From JBDRGD01 sp043818095 (GTDB lineage: Bacteria; Chloroflexota; Dehalococcoidia; Dehalococcoidales; RBG-16-60-22): a DNA stretch of 27,971 bases. The notes beneath the pieces were generated by a model. The model was not told the origin of the DNA, searched no databases, and saw nothing but the letters and a program-made list of their open reading frames with translations. The position numbers were made by a program, and so were the translations under genes. The stretch covers positions 1-27,971 of the forward strand of contig JBDRGD010000129.1 in NCBI GenBank assembly GCA_043818095.1. The letters are read 5' to 3'. Positions 7,224 to 15,484 of the stretch are shown piece by piece. Positions within the stretch are counted from its first letter, which is position 1; each line of letters starts with the position of its first letter.

Positions 7224-8915
7224 ATGGCCAGAAAAAAGTTGGTAAAGACTGACGATGCAAATAACCTGAAAACGGAGGTATCTGCTGACAGGGAGGTGTT
7301 GTGGGAGCTTATGGCCCCGCAAGCTCAGGGGAAGCGGGGGCAGGACAGGGAAGCCCCGCGATTAAAAACCCTGGAGGGTAAAAAAATCGGGGTGTTCTGG
7401 AACATGAAACCCAATGGGGAATTGTTCCTGGTAAAAGTGGGACAACTCCTGAAAGAGCGCTTCCCGAGCGTCAGTATCATTGACTTCCTTCCCGGGAAGC
7501 CGGATATGACGCGGGCGGCGGCACCCGAATCGATTAAGAAAGCGGTTGCCGGTTGTGACGCCGTGGTCCTGGCCACCGGGGACTGAGGGGCATGTACGAC
7601 GTGGCTTGTCCACGATGCGATAGAGATGGAAAAACAGGGTGTCCCCACCATCACCGTTGCCACCACCTCGTTCACGCCGCTAGCGCGGGTCAATGCCAGG
7701 GCATTCGGTATGCCGGACCTGACCGTATTGACCGTACCGCATCCCCTGGGCGGGTTATCGGCGGCAGAGGTGCAGCAAAGGGCGGAGGACGCTTTCCCCG
7801 CGCTGGTCGACCTTATGCTCACAACCACGAGACCCGGGGAGACGGAGGCAGCCCAGGTGCCTGCTTCCACCCCGGACACAGTCAGGGTCCGGGGCACCGT
7901 TACGGATGTGTACCAGGAGTTCTACGAGAAGGATTGGACGGACGGTTTACCGATTGTCCCCCCGACGCGTGAGCGCGTCGCGCGGATGCTGAAAGGCACC
8001 AGCCACCGGCCGGAAGAGCTCGTGGGCGAACTGGCTCCCGGGGGCGGTGCCGCCACCGTGGAAAGGGTAGCCGTCAACGCGGTGATGGCAGGGTGCCGGG
8101 TAGAGTATTTCCCGGTGGTACTGGCAGCGGTAGCCGCTCTCGCTGACCCTGAGAATAACATGGCAGGGTGGGCCACGACCACCGGCGCTAACTCGCCCGT
8201 GCTGATGATTAACGGACCGGTCCGGGGCGAATTGGACATTAACAGTGGAAGTAACGCTCTCGGAACCGGACGCAGGGCGAATGCCACCATCGGGCGCGCC
8301 GTCAATCTTGTCATCCGCAACATCGGGGGCGTCCTGCCCGGTGTCACCGATATGACCACCTATGGGGCCGCCTATGAGTACACCAACTGCCTTGCCGAGA
8401 ACGAAGAGGCTCTACCTCCGGAATGGGTGCCTTTAAACGTCGAAAGGGGACAGCCTGCCGGGACCAGCTCGGTGACCGTGGAAGCAATTAACTGCCAGGT
8501 TGATATCTTTCACCATGCCGCGCTAGAGTTCCGGCAAATCCTGGATACCGCTGCGGCCAGCATCACCGGGGTAAACAATCTGGGCCTGCTGCAGGGAATG
8601 GAGCTGGTGCTGGGACTAAATCCGGAAGCGGCATTTCTCGCTGCCAAAGACGGCTGGTCAAAAGAGGACATAAGGCAATACATTTTTGAGAAAGCCCGGC
8701 AACCCCTGCGCGATTGGAAGTACCTGGGAGACAATACGATGGCATTTGCGCTGTATCCTGAGGTCCTCACCGAACCGGAAGACTCCCTGATGCGCATGAT
8801 TGCCGAGGTCAAAGATATCATTATCATTGTCTTCGGCGGTCCCGGCAAACATTCGGTCTGGTGGCCCGGGGGGCAGGGGAAAGCGGTTACCAAGTCGATT
8901 GACGTTTGGCGATAG
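7224..8915 (+). CDS. UGSC-family selenoprotein candidate fused to a large uncharacterised domain (in-frame TGA = Sec121)
   Basis: A single 563-residue frame interrupted only by TGA at 7584-7586 (codon 121). The residues around it read ..VVLATGD-U-G-A-C-T-T-W-L-V-H-D-A-I-E-M-E-K-Q-G-V-P-T. I recognise this as the signature of the UGSC (seleno)protein family, where a U/C-G-S-C motif is followed by T-(S/T)-W and HDAIELEK; serine is alanine here. U121-x-x-C124 has redox-motif spacing. The N-terminal domain runs to ~215. From ~D240 (DGLPIVPPT) a second domain follows, with an AVNAVMAGC..EYFPVVLAA segment and an N-A-T-I-G-R-A segment; its C-terminal half is shared with the gene at 1-627. Neither domain has an assigned reaction that I know. 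ATG 7224 follows GGAGGAG (7214-7220). TGA is a normal stop in pgk, tpiA and miaA here, so the genetic code is standard. Without Sec insertion, 120 residues would be made. Confidence 0.82.
7597..7617 (+). promoter_or_regulatory. Candidate bacterial SECIS stem-loop
   Basis: Just after the TGA at 7584-7586, CGTGG (7600-7604) pairs with CCACG (7610-7614) around loop CUUGU. The stem extends after an A/A mismatch by a G-U and a C-G pair (7597-7598 with 7616-7617). The apical loop lies 19-23 nt past the TGA, within the range known for bacterial SECIS elements. If the closing G-C pair opens, the loop begins with G, as the consensus prefers. Bacterial SECIS elements vary a lot, so this is supportive only. 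Confidence 0.5.
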
Positions 8916-9040
8916 TATTAGTGAGGAGGTCCGGGATAATATTACCTCAGGTAAACTGAGTGGTTTGATGCCGGCTACTATATGCTACTGGAACTTTGAA
9001 ATGGCACGCTTGAACGGGGAGACAGGGGACACTATTCTGG

Positions 9041-9113
9041 CGTCCCTGGGGCGATTCGAACGCCCGACCCGCTGCTTAGAAGGCAGCCGCTCTATCCACT
9101 GAGCTACAGGGAC
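9041..9113 (-). tRNA. tRNA-Arg (anticodon TCT)
   Basis: A complete 73-nt cloverleaf on the minus strand. The acceptor GTCCCTG/CAGGGAC pairs perfectly, the D arm is GCTC..GAGC, the anticodon stem is GCTGC/GCAGC around loop CTTCTAA, and the T arm is GGGCG-TTCGAAT-CGCCC. The discriminator base is G at 9041, followed by an encoded CCA at 9038-9040. It reads AGA (and AGG by wobble) codons. It has its own promoter at 9129-9157. Confidence 0.97.
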
Positions 9114-9128
9114 ACAGGCTCACCTAAA

Positions 9129-9157
9129 AATGTAGCACGTCACCCGCGCACGGTCAA
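9129..9157 (-). promoter_or_regulatory. Promoter for tRNA-Arg
   Basis: Minus strand: TTGACC (9157-9152), a 17-nt spacer, TACATT (9134-9129), with TGC immediately before the -10. The predicted start is near 9122, nine bases ahead of the mature tRNA 5' end. Confidence 0.6.
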
Positions 9158-9162
9158 GAAGG

Positions 9163-9795
9163 TTACGCGCCTTCCCGGGAGTGCCGCACATGACGGTAGA
9201 TATAAAGCGCCAGCAGGCCGACCACGAGGAGAACGAAAAGGGGGTCGAAGGGGCGCATGGCTTCACGTATCTGCTCCCAGTGTTCCCCCATGAGATAGCC
9301 GCCATAAGCCAGACCGGTGCTCCAGATAAAAGCGCCCAGCAGTGTGTATATGCAGAACTTTACGAGGTTCATCCGGGCGATACCCGCCGGCAGGCTGATG
9401 AAGGTGCGTACCCCGGGCAGCAGTCTGCCCAGGAAGACCGCCAGGCTTCCCCGGCGGGCGAACCAGCTGTCCGCCAGGTCCAGGTCACGGCGGGAGACCA
9501 GCAGGTAACGGCCGTATTTCTCCAGCAGGGGACGGCCACCCCACGCCCCGACGGCGTAGGCTACCAGCGAACCGAGGAGATTTCCCAGCGCTCCGTAAAA
9601 ACCCGCCAGGAGAGTGTAAGCCACCGGCAGCGCTTTTGCCTTCACCAGCATCCAGCCCGCCAGCGGCATGATAATCTCGCTGGGCACGGGAATGCAGGCG
9701 CTTTCCACCGCCATTAAAAGAACGACGCCGGGCCACTGCAGCGCGTTATAGGCGGCGGTAACCAGGGCGAGGATTTGCTGTTCCAGGGCAAGCAT
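9163..9795 (-). CDS. DedA-family inner-membrane protein
   Basis: A 210-residue protein with about five hydrophobic segments and the DedA/VTT-domain signature. This includes the E-S-A-C-I-P-V-P-S-E-I-I-M-P loop near 31-44, a G-x-x-L-G-x-x-x-A-Y-x-x-G-x-x-G-G-R-P stretch near 68-88, and the F-x-G-R-(L/F)-x-P-G-V-R-T segment near 121-131. The length is typical. Family members act in membrane homeostasis, with evidence for polyprenyl- or phospholipid flipping, and support envelope integrity. ATG 9795 is the only reasonable start. It is divergent from dxs and stands alone, with the tRNA-Arg gene 50 bases downstream under a separate promoter that overlaps its 3' flank. Confidence 0.93.
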   Translation of the reverse strand: MLALEQQILALVTAAYNALQWPGVVLLMAVESACIPVPSEIIMPLAGWMLVKAKALPVAYTLLAGFYGALGNLLGSLVAYAVGAWGGRPLLEKYGRYLLVSRRDLDLADSWFARRGSLAVFLGRLLPGVRTFISLPAGIARMNLVKFCIYTLLGAFIWSTGLAYGGYLMGEHWEQIREAMRPFDPLFVLLVVGLLALYIYRHVRHSREGA

Positions 9796-9843
9796 CTCTT
9801 GAGTGTAGCAGCCGGGGGCAGCACCGTCAAGGGGCGTCCCGGC

Positions 9844-9872
9844 TTGACAATGACGGACGCCGTTGTTACTAT
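9844..9872 (+). promoter_or_regulatory. Strong promoter for the dxs-pgk-apgM operon
   Basis: A perfect TTGACA (9844-9849), a 17-nt spacer and TACTAT (9867-9872). The start would be near 9879, about 25 nt before the dxs ATG. No equally good promoter was seen until beyond hflX, which fits one long transcript. Confidence 0.7.
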
Positions 9873-9903
9873 TGAGTTTAGTCTTTTACGTTGAGAACGG
9901 CGT

Positions 9904-11796
9904 ATGACAAGGTTACTGGACAGGATTAACGGTCCTGCTGACCTGAAAGAACTGACTCCTCCGGAATTGAAGCAGCTAGCCGCCGAACTGCGGCAGGAAA
10001 TCATTACCACGGTCACCAAGACCGGCGGGCATCTTGCCTCTAATCTGGGCGTCGTCGAGCTGACTATCGCCCTGCACCGCGTCTTTGAAAGTCCCCGGGA
10101 CAAAGTCATCTGGGACGTGGGTCACCAGAGCTATATCCACAAGCTGCTCACCGGGCGGAGGGAACAGTTTTCCACCCTGCGCCAGTACCAGGGCATCTCC
10201 GGCTTTCCCTGCCGCGAAGAAAGCGAGCATGATGCCTTCGGCGCCGGCCACGCCAGCACCTCCATTTCCGCGGCGCTGGGGATGGCCATAGCCCGCGACC
10301 TGAGCGGAGACGACTATCACGTGATTGCGGTCATCGGCGACGGCGCGATTACCGCCGGAATGGCCCTGGAAGCGTTGAACCAGGTGGGCCACCAGGGCGC
10401 CAAGATTATCGTCATCCTGAACGATAACGGCATGTCCATCTCTCCCACGGTCGGCGCGCTGTCACGGCTGATGAACAAGGTGCGCCTTGACCCGCGCTAC
10501 CACCGCGCGAAAGAAGGGAGCAAGCGGATACTGGGCCGGTTCCCCCTGGGCAAACGCTTCTGGGAACTGGGGCGGCGCGTGGAGAGCGGCATCAAGGGGT
10601 TCGTGCTGCCTTCAGTTATCTGGGAGGAACTCGGCTTTACCTACATGGGGCCGATTGACGGGCACAACCTGCCCGAACTGGAAACGGTCCTGAAAGAGGT
10701 CCAGGACAAATACCGGAAGCCGACTTTACTCCATGTTATCACCACCAAGGGCAAGGGCTATTCACCCGCGGAGAGCGACGCGGTCTATTTCCACGGTGTA
10801 GTCGCAAAGAGCAGCCGTGCGGCGGAAAAGCCCACCTACAGTGAGGTATTCGCCCAGACCGTCCTCCGCCTCATGCGGGAGAACCCGAAGGTGGTGACCA
10901 TCACTCCGGCGATGCCGGAGGGGAACTGCCTGAACATCGTCGCGGCGGAGTTCCCGGGGAGGGTCTTCGACGTGGGCATCTGTGAGCAGCACGCCGTAAC
11001 TTTCGCCGCCGGGCTCGCCACGCAGGGATTCATCCCCGTGGTGGCGATTTACTCTACTTTTCTGCAGCGTGCCTTCGACCAGATAATCCATGACGTCTGC
11101 CTGCAAAACCTGCCGGTAGTCTTCGCTATCGACCGCGGGGGCATCGTCGGAGATGACGGCAAAACGCACCAGGGGACCTTCGACCTTTCCTACCTGACCC
11201 TCGTGCCGAACCTGATTGTCGCCGCTCCGCGGGACGAGAACGAACTGCAGCACCTGCTTTACACCGCGGTGAATTCCCGGCGCTCCATGGCGGTACGTTA
11301 TCCCCGGGGCTGTGGCCCAGGGGTGCCCCTAGAGGATGAACTGCGTCAGATTGCCATCGGAAAGAGTGAAATCCTGCGGAACGGCGATGATGTTGCCATT
11401 CTCGCCATCGGGGCAGCGGTGATGCCCGCGCGGGAAGCCTCCGAGAACCTGGCGGCGAAGGGTATTGAAGCTACGGTAGTCGATGCCCGGTATGCCAAGC
11501 CGCTGGACGCCGACCTTATCGGGGCGCTGGCGGGGCGGGCCAGGTCCGTGGTCACCGTTGAGGAGAACTCTCTCTGCGGCGGTTTCGGCAGCAGCGTCAG
11601 CGCGCTGCTCCGGAATATAAACCTCGGCGAGGTCCCGGTGAAAAGCCTGGGCATTCCCGACGAGTTCGTGGAACACGGCACGCAGGCCATACTGCGGGCG
11701 AAATACCGCCTGGATGCGGAAGGTATCACCCGTCAGGTGCTGGAGCTTTTTCCGGAATATCCCACCATAGTCACCAGGATGAAAGGCACCGCTTAA
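9904..11796 (+). CDS. dxs: 1-deoxy-D-xylulose-5-phosphate synthase
   Basis: A 630-residue thiamine-diphosphate enzyme that condenses pyruvate and glyceraldehyde 3-phosphate, the first step of the MEP isoprenoid pathway. Key features: WDVGHQSYIHK near 75-85; the ThDP motif GDGAITAGMALEALN through ILNDNGMSIS (~147-180); the transketolase-type pyrimidine domain with the glutamate in FDVGICEQHAVTFAAG; the RGG motif (FAIDRGGIVGDDGKTHQG); and the C-terminal domain ending in VEENSLCGGFGS. Length is normal for Dxs. The start ATG 9904 lies about 25 nt after the predicted transcription start, with only a weak GAG-type ribosome site. It sits upstream of pgk and tpiA, so the enzyme that consumes triose phosphate is co-transcribed with genes that supply it. 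Confidence 0.97.
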   Translation: MTRLLDRINGPADLKELTPPELKQLAAELRQEIITTVTKTGGHLASNLGVVELTIALHRVFESPRDKVIWDVGHQSYIHKLLTGRREQFSTLRQYQGISGFPCREESEHDAFGAGHASTSISAALGMAIARDLSGDDYHVIAVIGDGAITAGMALEALNQVGHQGAKIIVILNDNGMSISPTVGALSRLMNKVRLDPRYHRAKEGSKRILGRFPLGKRFWELGRRVESGIKGFVLPSVIWEELGFTYMGPIDGHNLPELETVLKEVQDKYRKPTLLHVITTKGKGYSPAESDAVYFHGVVAKSSRAAEKPTYSEVFAQTVLRLMRENPKVVTITPAMPEGNCLNIVAAEFPGRVFDVGICEQHAVTFAAGLATQGFIPVVAIYSTFLQRAFDQIIHDVCLQNLPVVFAIDRGGIVGDDGKTHQGTFDLSYLTLVPNLIVAAPRDENELQHLLYTAVNSRRSMAVRYPRGCGPGVPLEDELRQIAIGKSEILRNGDDVAILAIGAAVMPAREASENLAAKGIEATVVDARYAKPLDADLIGALAGRARSVVTVEENSLCGGFGSSVSALLRNINLGEVPVKSLGIPDEFVEHGTQAILRAKYRLDAEGITRQVLELFPEYPTIVTRMKGTA

Positions 11797-11813
11797 GCGG
11801 GTTGAGGTGATGC

Positions 11814-13007
11814 ATGCGCAAAATGACCGTAAGTGACATCGACGTCCGCGGAAAGCGTGTCCTGGTGCGGGTGGACTTTAACGTGCCTCTGGATAAAAAG
11901 ACGGGCGCCATCAGTGACGATAGCCGTATCCGGGCGACACTGCCGACCATCAAATACCTCATCGAGCAGGATGCCCGGATTATTTTAATCTCGCACCTGG
12001 GTCGTCCCAAGGGGAAGGTGGTGGACGAGTTGCGGCTGTCCATCGTGGCACAGCGCCTTTCCCAGTTGCTGGGGCATCAGGTGGGCGTCGCGGTGAACTG
12101 TATCGGTCCCGAAGTGGAGAAATCGGTCGAGGCGCTACGCGCCCGGGATGTTCTGCTGTTGGAAAACCTCCGCTTCCATTCCGACGAGGAAACGGGGAGC
12201 AGGGAGTTCGCCAAGGCGCTGTCCAGGCTGGGGGATGTCTTCGTGAATGACGCCTTCGGCACCTCTCACCGCGCTCACGCCTCAATCGCGGGGATAGCCA
12301 ACTTCCTCCCGGCGGTAGCGGGGATGCTGCTGGCAAAAGAAATAGAAACGCTCGGCGGTATCCTGGAGAACCCGGCACACCCGTTCTGCTCGCTGCTGGG
12401 CGGCGCCAAGGTCAGCGATAAGGTCGGCATGCTGGATAACATCATGCAAAAGGTCAACTGCCTCCTTATCGGCGGCGGCATGGCGGCCACCTTCCTCAAG
12501 GCGCCGGGATATGAAATCGGCAAGTCCTTGATAGAGGAAGACCGGGTAGAGACCGCAGCGGAAATCATCAGCAAGGCCTCCGCTAACGGCGTCCGCGTTC
12601 TTTTGCCCGTCGACGTCGTTATCGCTGATGAAATCAGCGCCGATGCCCCCAGCGAAGTTGTATCCATCGAGAATATTCCGAAAAATAAGATGATTGCCGA
12701 TATCGGTCCCCGGACCATCGGCGATTTTTGCAAAGAGCTCGAAAGCTGCAAGACCGTGTTCTGGAACGGTCCTTTGGGGGTCAACGAAATCAGCCAGTTT
12801 GCCGCCAGCACCCGGGCGATGGCGAAGCTGCTCGCCGAACTGAGCGCCGCGACGATCATCGGGGGCGGTTCCACGGCGGAGGTGGTGAATGAGATGGGGC
12901 TGGCGGGCAAGATGTCCTTCGTTTCCACCGGGGGCGGAGCTTCCCTCAAGTTCCTCGGCGGGGAAGCGCTCCCCGGCGTGGCAGCGCTGATGGATAAGAA
13001 AGAATGA
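11814..13007 (+). CDS. pgk: Phosphoglycerate kinase
   Basis: A 397-residue cytosolic enzyme that interconverts 1,3-bisphosphoglycerate/ADP and 3-phosphoglycerate/ATP. Signature stretches are all present: VLVRVDFNVPLD near 17-28, ISHLGRP near 60-66, LLENLRFH near 115, GGAKVSDKVGMLDN near 200, WNGPLGV near 320, and GGGSTAEVV plus STGGGASLKFLGG at the nucleotide site. GAGGTGA precedes ATG 11814 by a few bases. The stop TGA overlaps the apgM start in an ATGA, implying coupled translation of consecutive glycolytic enzymes. Confidence 0.98.
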   Translation: MRKMTVSDIDVRGKRVLVRVDFNVPLDKKTGAISDDSRIRATLPTIKYLIEQDARIILISHLGRPKGKVVDELRLSIVAQRLSQLLGHQVGVAVNCIGPEVEKSVEALRARDVLLLENLRFHSDEETGSREFAKALSRLGDVFVNDAFGTSHRAHASIAGIANFLPAVAGMLLAKEIETLGGILENPAHPFCSLLGGAKVSDKVGMLDNIMQKVNCLLIGGGMAATFLKAPGYEIGKSLIEEDRVETAAEIISKASANGVRVLLPVDVVIADEISADAPSEVVSIENIPKNKMIADIGPRTIGDFCKELESCKTVFWNGPLGVNEISQFAASTRAMAKLLAELSAATIIGGGSTAEVVNEMGLAGKMSFVSTGGGASLKFLGGEALPGVAALMDKKE

Positions 13008-14227
13008 TGACGGAAGATACGACGGCGAACCTCGAACTGATGCGCGAACTTTCCCGCAGCACTCCCAGCAAGATTGTCCTGATAGTGCTGGACGGACTGG
13101 GGGGACTGCCGGACCCGGAGACGGGTAAATCGGAAATGGAGACCGCCCGCACGCCCAACCTGGACCGGCTGGCGGCTGAGGGTATCTGCGGGCTATCCGA
13201 CCCGGTCAGCCCCGGCATCACTCCCGGCAGCGCCCCGGGGCACCTGGCCCTCTTCGGCTACGACCCGGTGCGCGGGAACGTGGGGCGGGGCGTCCTGGAA
13301 ACGGTGGGCATCGATTTCGACCTGAAGGCGGGCGACGTGGCGGCGCGGGGGAACTTCTGCACCGTGGACGCGCAGGGCATCATCACGGACCGCCGGGCAG
13401 GGCGCATCACCACGGACAGGAGCACCGAGCTGTGCCGGATACTGGACGGCATTAAAATCGACGGCGCGGAGGTAATCGTCCGCCCCGTGAAAGAGCACCG
13501 CTTCGTGGCGGTTTTCCGTGGCGCGGGCCTGAAAGCGGAGGTCAGCGAGTCCGACCCCCAGCATACCGGGATGGCCCCCCGCACCATCGAGGCGCTCAGT
13601 CCGGAAGCCGGCAGGACTGCGGAGATTGCCAACCGCTTCGTGGCGGAGGCGAAGAAAAAACTTACCGAATGCCACCCGGCGAACATGATACTGTTACGGG
13701 GCTTTTCTCAGCACCCGGACCTGCCGCCGATGAGTGAAATCTATCACCTGGACCCGGCGGTGATTGCCGTTTACCCCATGTACCGCGGTCTGGCAAAGCT
13801 GGTGGGGATGAAGGCGCTGCCGGCGGGCAACGCGTTTGAAGAGGAGTTCGCCACGCTGGAGAAACATTACGGAGAGCACGATTTCTTTTTCCTGCACCTC
13901 AAGGGCACCGACAGCGCCGGCGAGGACGGGGACTTTGCCCGGAAGGTGAGCGTCCTGGAGGAAATCGATGGGCTAATCCCGCGGGTGACCGCCCTGAAAC
14001 CGGACGTCATCGTGGTTACCGGCGACCATTCCACCCCCGCGCTGCTGAAGGGGCACAGCTGGCACCCGGTGCCGGTAATGCTGTCCGGCGCTTATTGCCG
14101 TCCCGACGGCGTAAAGGCGTTCAACGAGTCCGCCTGTCTCGCCGGGGGGCTGGGCCGGCTGTCCGCGCGCCAGATAATGCCCCTGGCGATGGCGAACGCC
14201 CTGAAGCTGGATAAATTCGGCGCTTGA
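13004..14227 (+). CDS. apgM: 2,3-bisphosphoglycerate-independent phosphoglycerate mutase, archaeal type (ApgM)
   Basis: A 407-residue member of the alkaline-phosphatase superfamily that converts 3-phosphoglycerate to 2-phosphoglycerate. Visible motifs are IVLIVLDGLGGLPD near 25-37 (metal aspartate), TARTPNLDRLA, the PGSAPGHLALFGYDP segment with the candidate serine nucleophile, HLKGTDSAGEDGD, and TGDHSTPALLKGHSWHPVPV with late metal ligands. The apgM group was formerly often labelled phosphonopyruvate decarboxylase-like; the pgk and tpiA context supports the mutase. It starts at ATG 13004 inside the pgk stop, with no clear Shine-Dalgarno, so translation probably depends on coupling. A second ATG follows directly at 13007. 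Confidence 0.93.
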   Translation: MMTEDTTANLELMRELSRSTPSKIVLIVLDGLGGLPDPETGKSEMETARTPNLDRLAAEGICGLSDPVSPGITPGSAPGHLALFGYDPVRGNVGRGVLETVGIDFDLKAGDVAARGNFCTVDAQGIITDRRAGRITTDRSTELCRILDGIKIDGAEVIVRPVKEHRFVAVFRGAGLKAEVSESDPQHTGMAPRTIEALSPEAGRTAEIANRFVAEAKKKLTECHPANMILLRGFSQHPDLPPMSEIYHLDPAVIAVYPMYRGLAKLVGMKALPAGNAFEEEFATLEKHYGEHDFFFLHLKGTDSAGEDGDFARKVSVLEEIDGLIPRVTALKPDVIVVTGDHSTPALLKGHSWHPVPVMLSGAYCRPDGVKAFNESACLAGGLGRLSARQIMPLAMANALKLDKFGA

Positions 14228-14242
14228 TAATCGAGGTATTCT

Positions 14243-14728
14243 TTGGCGCTTCCTGAGCGAAAAGGTTTTTACATCACACCGCCACTGCTTATCGGGGTGA
14301 ACTCAGCCTTACTATTGACGGTAGGCATCCTTTTCTCCCGGCGCCAGCTGGCTTTCTGGGACGGTGTCGCCGTCACCCTGGGGCTGCTGTTTTTCCTGCT
14401 TTTCCTGCTCCTGTTATGGCTGCCGCATCGCGGACGCCGGCGGACTAACTCAGAAGAAGAAACCGGCCTCTACCGCTACCTGCGCCACCCGGAATATACC
14501 GGCATCATCATGATGAACCTCTCATTTTTGCTGGTTTTCCGTACCGGCTGGCTACTGCCCGTCGTCCTGCTTTTCGGCTGGCTGTGGGGACGCGCCGCCC
14601 GGCGGGAAGACGCCGCAATGGCGGCCAGGGACGGAGATGGCTACCGGAATTACATGGCGAGGACGGGGAGCATTTTCCCCCGCCTTTTCCCCGCCCGCCG
14701 AAAGACTGTGGAAAGGAGACAGGAATGA
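14243..14728 (+). CDS. Isoprenylcysteine carboxyl methyltransferase-like membrane protein
   Basis: A 161-residue protein with about four hydrophobic helices. The family core is clear: L-Y-R-Y-L-R-H-P-E-Y-T-G near 74-85, then a long hydrophobic stretch, then R-R-E-D-x-x-x-x-x-x-x-G-x-x-Y-x-x-Y near 121-139. This is the shared methyl-donor-binding signature of ICMT/PEMT-like membrane methyltransferases. The methyl acceptor is unknown and bacterial members rarely have a prenyl-protein substrate. The start is TTG at 14243 with GAGG just upstream (14233-14236). The last codons overlap the tpiA ATG in an ATGA, so it is part of the operon, although its link to glycolysis is not obvious. Confidence 0.82.
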   Translation: MALPERKGFYITPPLLIGVNSALLLTVGILFSRRQLAFWDGVAVTLGLLFFLLFLLLLWLPHRGRRRTNSEEETGLYRYLRHPEYTGIIMMNLSFLLVFRTGWLLPVVLLFGWLWGRAARREDAAMAARDGDGYRNYMARTGSIFPRLFPARRKTVERRQE

Positions 14729-15483
14729 GAATACCGATGATTGCGGGTAACTGGAAGATGAATACCACCGTTTCCGAGGCCACGGCGCTGGTAAAAGCCA
14801 TGCGGGACGGCCTGTCGGGCGTGAGTAAGGTGGAGAGCGTGCTCTGCCCCCCGTTCGTTTCCCTCGCCGCGGTGCGGGCACTGCTGCGGGATACGCCGGT
14901 CAAGCTGGGCGCGCAGAACGTCTTCTATGTAGAGAAGGGCGCTTATACCGGGGAAATCTCTCCGCCAATGCTGGCGGAGCTGTGTGATTACGTGATTATC
15001 GGCCACTCCGAGCGTCGCCAGTATTTCCACGAAACTGGGGAAATCACCCGGAAAAAGGTCGCCGCGGCGCTGGCGGCCGGACTGAAGCCGATTCTCTGCG
15101 TGGGGGAGCGGCTGGAGCAGAACGAGTCGGGGCAAACCGAAACTGTCGTAACCGGGCAGCTCGACGACGCCCTGAAGGGCATCGGGAAAACGCCGGGGCT
15201 GGTCATCGCTTACGAGCCGGTCTGGGCCATCGGTACCGGCAGGGCGGCAACGGGGGAACAGGCGAACGCGGTCATCGGGCTTATCCGCCGGCACCTCGGC
15301 GCACTGGCGGGGAAATCCTCCGCCGCGGAGACGCGCATCCTTTACGGGGGAAGCGTTACCGCCGCTAACACCGGCGAATTCCTGGGACAGGCGGAGATTG
15401 ACGGGGCGCTCGTGGGGGGCGCCAGCCTGAAAGCGGACGAGTTCTTGGGTATCGTTACCCTGACGGCAGCGGTAAAGGGATGA
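14725..15483 (+). CDS. tpiA: Triose-phosphate isomerase
   Basis: A 252-residue TIM-barrel enzyme that interconverts dihydroxyacetone phosphate and glyceraldehyde 3-phosphate, one of the two Dxs substrates. Catalytic residues are present: K11 in AGNWKMN, the histidine in IIGHSERR, and the glutamate in AYEPVWAIGTG. Phosphate-binding loops read ILYGGSV and GALVGGASL. I chose ATG 14725 because it gives the canonical N-terminus and follows AAAGGAG (14712-14718); the longer in-frame start at 14584 lies inside the preceding gene. Overlaps the upstream stop by 4 nt. Followed within 2 nt by miaA. Confidence 0.98.
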   Translation: MRIPMIAGNWKMNTTVSEATALVKAMRDGLSGVSKVESVLCPPFVSLAAVRALLRDTPVKLGAQNVFYVEKGAYTGEISPPMLAELCDYVIIGHSERRQYFHETGEITRKKVAAALAAGLKPILCVGERLEQNESGQTETVVTGQLDDALKGIGKTPGLVIAYEPVWAIGTGRAATGEQANAVIGLIRRHLGALAGKSSAAETRILYGGSVTAANTGEFLGQAEIDGALVGGASLKADEFLGIVTLTAAVKG

Positions 15484-15484
15484 T

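Noticed and set aside
7584..7586. TGA read as tryptophan through an altered genetic code
   Set aside because: TGA ends pgk, tpiA, miaA, dapL and hflX at the expected protein lengths.
7224..8915. The frame as two genes, or as a pseudogene with a nonsense mutation
   Set aside because: There is no frameshift, codon use and homology continue through the TGA, and the TGA falls exactly on the family's Sec/Cys site. A second ribosome site for a separate gene at 7626 is not seen.
8948..8970. Short stem CTCAG/CTGAG after the selenoprotein gene as a terminator
   Set aside because: Only 5 bp, with no proper T-run following.
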